A stretch of 64,000 nucleotides of DNA from Zonotrichia leucophrys gambelii. Lineage: Eukaryota; Chordata; Aves; Passeriformes; Passerellidae. Both the position numbers and the translations under genes were made by a program. Positions 47,501 to 53,500 of this stretch are shown one piece after another; position 1 is the stretch's first letter, and each line of letters starts with the position of its first letter. The notes under the pieces are model-generated. The model did no database searches and had not been told where the DNA came from. It saw only the letters and a program-made list of their open reading frames with translations. The stretch covers positions 146,465,917 through 146,529,916 of the forward strand of contig NC_088171.1 in assembly GCF_028769735.1 (NCBI RefSeq), given 5' to 3'.

Positions 47501-50500
47501 CTTGAAATGCATAGTGTTTTCCCAAGGTTGTGATATGTAGCCAGTGAGTGAGTGAGCTCATTTTCATTTGTGTGCTGGTATAAGAGTTTTAGTGTGTACT
47601 ATTTTCATAGAATCACAGAATGTCCCGAGCTAGAAGGTGCCCACATGGATCATCAAAGTCCAACTTCTGTCTTTGCAAGTAATGGAGAAAGTAATGGAAT
47701 CATTGCCAAGTCATGTTACAGAACTAAAATAAAATACAATAATTAAGTGAACTTAGCAAAAAAAGCACAGAGTGATCTTACAAGTTTGGTGATGGGAATG
47801 ATCTTAAAAAAAACTGCATTGAAATTCTGTATGTTTCATTGAAGCTGCTGATTGAAATGCTTTTTTACCAGATCCTATGCAGAAAATGGTGACTCTTCTA
47901 TTGCTTATTGCTTTTATCAGCCAACTTGATTCATAAACAGAGGAAGGAAGTTTCTTAGCACTCTTTTTTCTGCACAAACTAACTGCACAGTGATTGTTTT
48001 TTTTCTTTAGGAGAAAAGGATGGGTAACATGGTGCAAGTATATGCTAAAAACCAGTATATAGGGAACTCAACTTTCTTCCTCCTCTGGGCTAGTGACTCA
48101 TATGTTTTGAGTAACTGTGCCTAAAGTATTTAACTGAGAAGCAGTTCCTATTAAAACTAAATATTTGAGCTGTGAATTTTATATTAGGTTACTTTCTATT
48201 TTTATGATCTCTTATTTTTATTGACAAAATAATGATTTTAGTGACAGAGTCTAATCCTGCTGAGTGACCTCTTAATATTCTTGGTCTGGGTGCTCTGACA
48301 GTGATCTAGACTGGGTTTTTTTGTTATTTTTCTGTTTTAAGCATTTTCATAGTTAAACACAAATCATGTTGATAAGAATGTTATTCATGAGGAGCAGAAA
48401 TGGATTGTCACATATAAACTTCAACCCATAATTAGGGGTCTGCAGGGGAGATTTCAACTATCATTGCAATTTACAATTGTAGTAATCTTAAGGGTAAAGT
48501 GCTTACCTGGTGCTTGCCAAATACAGGAAGCTGCAGGGGAGTGTTAGCTTTTTAGACAACAGAACTGCTAATTATTTGATATAATGTTATCATTGTATCT
48601 TGGGACCTACATGAAAAAAAATGGACAACTGTAATAAATACTTTTTTTAAATGAGAAAGTAGTGTTAGTGCTGGTTTCATCCCTTTGGACTAGTCAAGTT
48701 CACACAGGCAAGGAGCAGCCTGAAAAATGCAATTGCTGCTCTTTTGGTATGTGAATATTTTGCATGTGAATGTCAGTATTTGAGAACTGAGCTCTGCTTT
48801 ACTCCACTGAACTCAGCTTTGCAGTCATTGAAGTGGGTTGGGTGAAGGAAGATGAAAGAAATAAGCTTGCTACTGAAATAGCTAGTGAACCCTTTTTGCT
48901 AATGTTCTCTTCCCTCATTTCATATGCTGTTAACTTTATGTCCAAATAGCACAGTTCTGTGAAGGATGCACTCATTGGATAAAAACTGCAGTGAGAACAG
49001 CACTGTAATGCTGAGATTGAAATAATATTGGTAAAAGAAGCTTGCTCTTGTGGAATATTAGATCAAACCTGTTTCTGTAGTCTTTACTTTCAAGAAAAAG
49101 GTGTCGTCTTCATGAAACTGATGCACCTGGGAAAACTCTTGGAAGCATTCCTCCTTGTGCTACAGTTTCTGTCTGTGAGCAGAAACTGTTGGCTCTTACT
49201 TAGTGTTACTTTTTTATTTGCAGACATCTGAACATGAGTGAACAGTGTCTGCAAATTCCTCTGGAGAAACTTCAACACTTGCATTACAATGTTTCAAACA
49301 CAAATGTGTAAAAACAATCTTTTTCTTATCTCCTAGGAGGAAGAGTTGAGAAAAAGTGGAGAGGCAAAGTATTTCCACCTAAATGATGACCTACATGTTT
49401 TAATTGAGGTATTTGCTCCACCTGCAGAAGCATATGCCAGAATGGGACATGCATTGGAAGAAATCAAGAAGTTCCTCATCCCTGTTAGTATTTTTTTTTT
49501 TTTAATGAGAATTCTGGTAGTCTTTAGTGAGAATTGTTATCTCTAAAACTGAGTAAGCTGGTCTAGCAAAAGTGTCCCTGCCCATTGCAGGGGGCTGGAA
49601 CTAGATGATGTTTAAGGTCCCTTCCAACCCAAACTGTTCTATGATTCTGAACAGTGCACAATATTGGTCAGGTCATGTTGCTTGATTTCCTTTGTGAAAG
49701 AAATGATGATTGTCAAATACTTTGCATTTTGATACAGGCAGTTTACTGGGTGAATCTGTAACTGTCTGCACAAATCTCATGACTTGATCTACAGTAAAAG
49801 AGAAACTTATTCTTGCTTAACTAGTCATATGCAAGGTATCACAGACTACAAATAATTGTAAAAGTCTGTAAAATGTGTGCCTTTAATGTTTTCTGTGTAA
49901 ATATGAAGCACCAGTTTAAGAATTAATACATTTGAAGCTTTAGTATTTCTCTCACCTGTAATCCTGGTTTAGTATTGAGTGCTGAGAATCAATACAGGTC
50001 TATCTTGTATCTTCATTTTTATCACAATACTAGTGATACATGAGCTATACTTGTTCTCTGGTGTATACTTCAGCTTCTATTCTATGGGGTATAAAACGAC
50101 ATCTGGTTTCCAGTACAATTTTGTACTCCAGGCTTGGGATATATCCAGTTAATGGGTTTCTAATGTCTTCTATTAGAAGATAACTTCATCTGCTCTTCAT
50201 GTAAGAAGCAACTGTACTTCTTTTCAATCTTAAACTGCTTGAAAAAATCTAGCCTCTCTTAGGAAGTTCTGGGGCACTTGAGGTGATGTTTCTCTGTGTG
50301 AAGTTCCCACCTGTTAAAGGGAACATTTCTTCAGTCTCTATTGGTGATCAAAGGATAGTATAGAAAGCAAAGCATTCTCAAGGTGCATTGACTTCTGTTT
50401 ATTTTTACTGCGGAAAATGTTACCCAAGTGTTAGTCTTTATTAGTGTCAGATCTGGGAATTGTGGGGACCTGGCCAAGGAAAGCTTCCTGAGGCATGTGT

Positions 50501-53500
50501 GTGAGTGACAGCAGCTTGGAAATGTCTGAGTGGAGCCAGAGTGGCTGTATTGGGGACCAGCTGGGGTTGTCTCTTGTACAGTTGGTGCTGGTGACTTAAC
50601 AGAGCTCCTGTGTGTGTTTTGGGAGTTATAGTTGGTACCAAACCTAGTCCACATCTGTGTAACCACCCAGAGAGTGGCTGGGCACCAGAACAGGCACCCC
50701 TGGGAGATGGTCACAGCACCAAGCCTGAGAGAGTTGAGGAAATGGACAATGCTCTCAGGCAATGGTGGGATTCTAGAGGTGTCCTGTGCAGGGCCAGGAT
50801 TTGAACCTAAATGATTCTTCTTGGTCCTTTCCAGCTTAAGCTCTTTTATGAAACTAAGTCTCCAGGTGACTGGAGCTGTGTGCTCCTGGAGTGTTTCTTC
50901 TGACTTGTTTTTGTCTGAATGTGTTGCCTTCTGATACAAGGCAGGCGGCCTGGTTTCAGGAAACAGCACGGCGACCCCCTTCCCCGGGGTCGCTCGGGCC
51001 TAAGAAACACGCGGACACCACTATGGTGGAGGATCAAAGGCCTTTATTCTCTCTTCCCGTGGGGTTTTATAGTCTAGGGGGCTTCTACGTCAGGTGGGGG
51101 TCTGTCTTTACCATCTATGGTTAGTAGGGAATGCAAAGTTACCTGGGCAAGTGGAAAGTTACCGGAATCCGGTTCAGGGGGCTACATTCCTATGTTAATT
51201 TTCTTATCTAAGGGGACAGGGGCCCTGTCTTCCCGTAACATCACGAGATCTTCCGAACGCCAGGCCCTATCTGCTACAGGATGAAGTGAGTTCATGTGCC
51301 CCAATACTACACTGTGGTATGAACCAAAGGATGAAAAATGACAATTGTCAGTAAGTTCAGTCGGAATATGTTCTGATGTGAAATAACCTTATGTAGATGC
51401 ACTTTAGGACAGTTAAAAAGCAAAGATGTCCTGGGTGTTATGTTCTTATCTTATAAAAGATCAAGCTTCATATTGTACATTTGTCTGCAGGTTCCAAATT
51501 GCTTTTTTTCTTGATGCATATGAAAAGAGATGAATGAGCATACTGCTTTCAGACATCCTAACCCATCAGACAGGGGATACTCTACAGAATATTTGTAGGA
51601 ATGCTGGGCTGTCATAATGTCAAAGGTTTCTCTATTTACATGATTCATGATTTAATGGTGTGGAGAGATAAGGAGAATTAAATTATTGGCTGTTCTAGAC
51701 AGCAAACAGCTGCCTTTTTTAGATAAAAATATGTTTAACTTGATAAATGCTTCTTGCACGTGCTGGAAGGACGGATATGCCTGATCCTTGTGCCCTCTTC
51801 ATCAGAGGTCTTATTTTTCTTCACTGAGCTTGATTTCCCTAATGTTGCCATAAATGAGGTAAGCTTATCAAAACCTGGTCATTAGTGTGTTAAGCCAGTA
51901 GAATTACAGACTGATAATGAGCAATTCCATTGACTGGTGCTTATACACTCTTCCATCTTTATTTTTTGATCATTGCATCTTTATTATACTGAGCTGAACT
52001 GATGCTACATAATCTTCCCTGAACTGTGGGATCAAGCCAACACTGTCTTAATTTCCCTTTGGCTTTTCAAATGTAAGCTTATCAGAATTGCTCTAAATGC
52101 TTTAATCTCTTTCGCCTGCCCCCCCCTTGCAGCAGCCACTGAAGGAATAAGGAGCAGCTTTTTCTTCTCTAGAACAACTGTTTGGTTCACTGCTGCCAAA
52201 TGCAGCTTGGGTGGTTTTTTTTTAGTTTTTTTTGTTTTTTTTTTTTTTTTTTCCTTCAAGATCTGTTGAAGCTTTCTTAAGAAATTACCTGTTTTATTTC
52301 AGGAAAGATGTCCTGCTATGAGTATATATGATTATGGTCATAATTTGCATTCTCTTTACAATGTAGGCTCACTGACTTCTTGCTGTTTTAGATGCTAGAC
52401 CCAATTTATGAATATGCTTACTGTTCATTTTTCAGATCAGTGCTGAACATAACATCGTGTTTGGTGCTAGAATGCAGAATACAGAATATCCTTGTGGTAG
52501 CTGACTATAGCAAAAATGCCTCAGTCTCTCTTATTGGATCTTTAGATCCATGGGCAAGCATCCTTGCATTGAAATTTAACCTCAAGCCACTGCAGTGGTG
52601 TAATTTCATTTAAACTATTGGCATGACTCAACCCAAAACATAAAAAACTGGTTTTGAGGGTATTTTTGGCTGTGCTTATGTTGCCTTAAGTCTTACCTTT
52701 CTTCTGCAGTTGGAATTGTGGCTTCTTTTAGTATATGTTTTTACCTTCCTTTAAATTATCCAGACTCTTTAGTTCTCCGTATTCTGGCCAGACTCTGTGG
52801 TCAGCACTCTTGTTCAAGTATTAGATTGGTGGGTGTTGTCCTTCATACTGGATATCTCAGAATTACTTCTGTCAGGTCAAAATGCCAGGTACTTTCAACC
52901 TCACCTGCCCCTGTATACTGCCAGGGTTTCAAGGCCAGCCTGGATGGAGCCCTGAGCATCCTGGTCTCATGGGAAGTGTCTCTGCCCATGGCTGGAGAGT
53001 TGGAATGAAATGGTCTTTAAGGCCCTTTCCATCCCAAACTATTCTGTGTTTCTATGGCTATGGCAGTTTTGGCCATTAGAACTTAGCCTGTTTTGCTTAA
53101 TTTTTGAGCAGGGGCAGTCATTTGTTTTCTGACAGATACAGCACTAATTACCCTTTGCCTTTGGTTACCAGAGATTCTTTTTTTCCTTGTCTTTAAAGCC
53201 AAGTATAGACATGTCTTTGAGAGAACAATCTATGCCAGTTATATGACAATGTGAACAGAATTCACAACCTTTTCCTGTAATCTGTCCTACCTTCTGCATA
53301 TTTGATTTGTAAGATGTGGTGATGAAATAGCTTTTAATGGCATTTTGAAGAGTCTGGTGGCCTTTGGAAGCTCTCACAGACTTTTCCTTAAGTAACCTGG
53401 CAAGTATCTGTGAGGTGTAAAAAGGAAACCTGATAATTATTGATTGCTCACTGTCAGGATAAAGATCTACTTGAGTCCTTTGCAAAGCTACAAAGGGTTT

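Larger units (their letters stand above)
47203..49336 (+). other. KHDRBS3: KHDRBS3 intron 3 (2.1 kb)
   Basis: GTAAGG to ATCTCCTAG. AT-rich; contains one short CR1 piece and copy B of the dispersed 40-bp repeat. No exon supported. Confidence 0.85.

Noticed and set aside
50331..50969. Minus-strand open frame of 212 codons
   Set aside because: It crosses an antisense CR1 tail and the start of LTR copy 2; the predicted protein has no recognisable domain.
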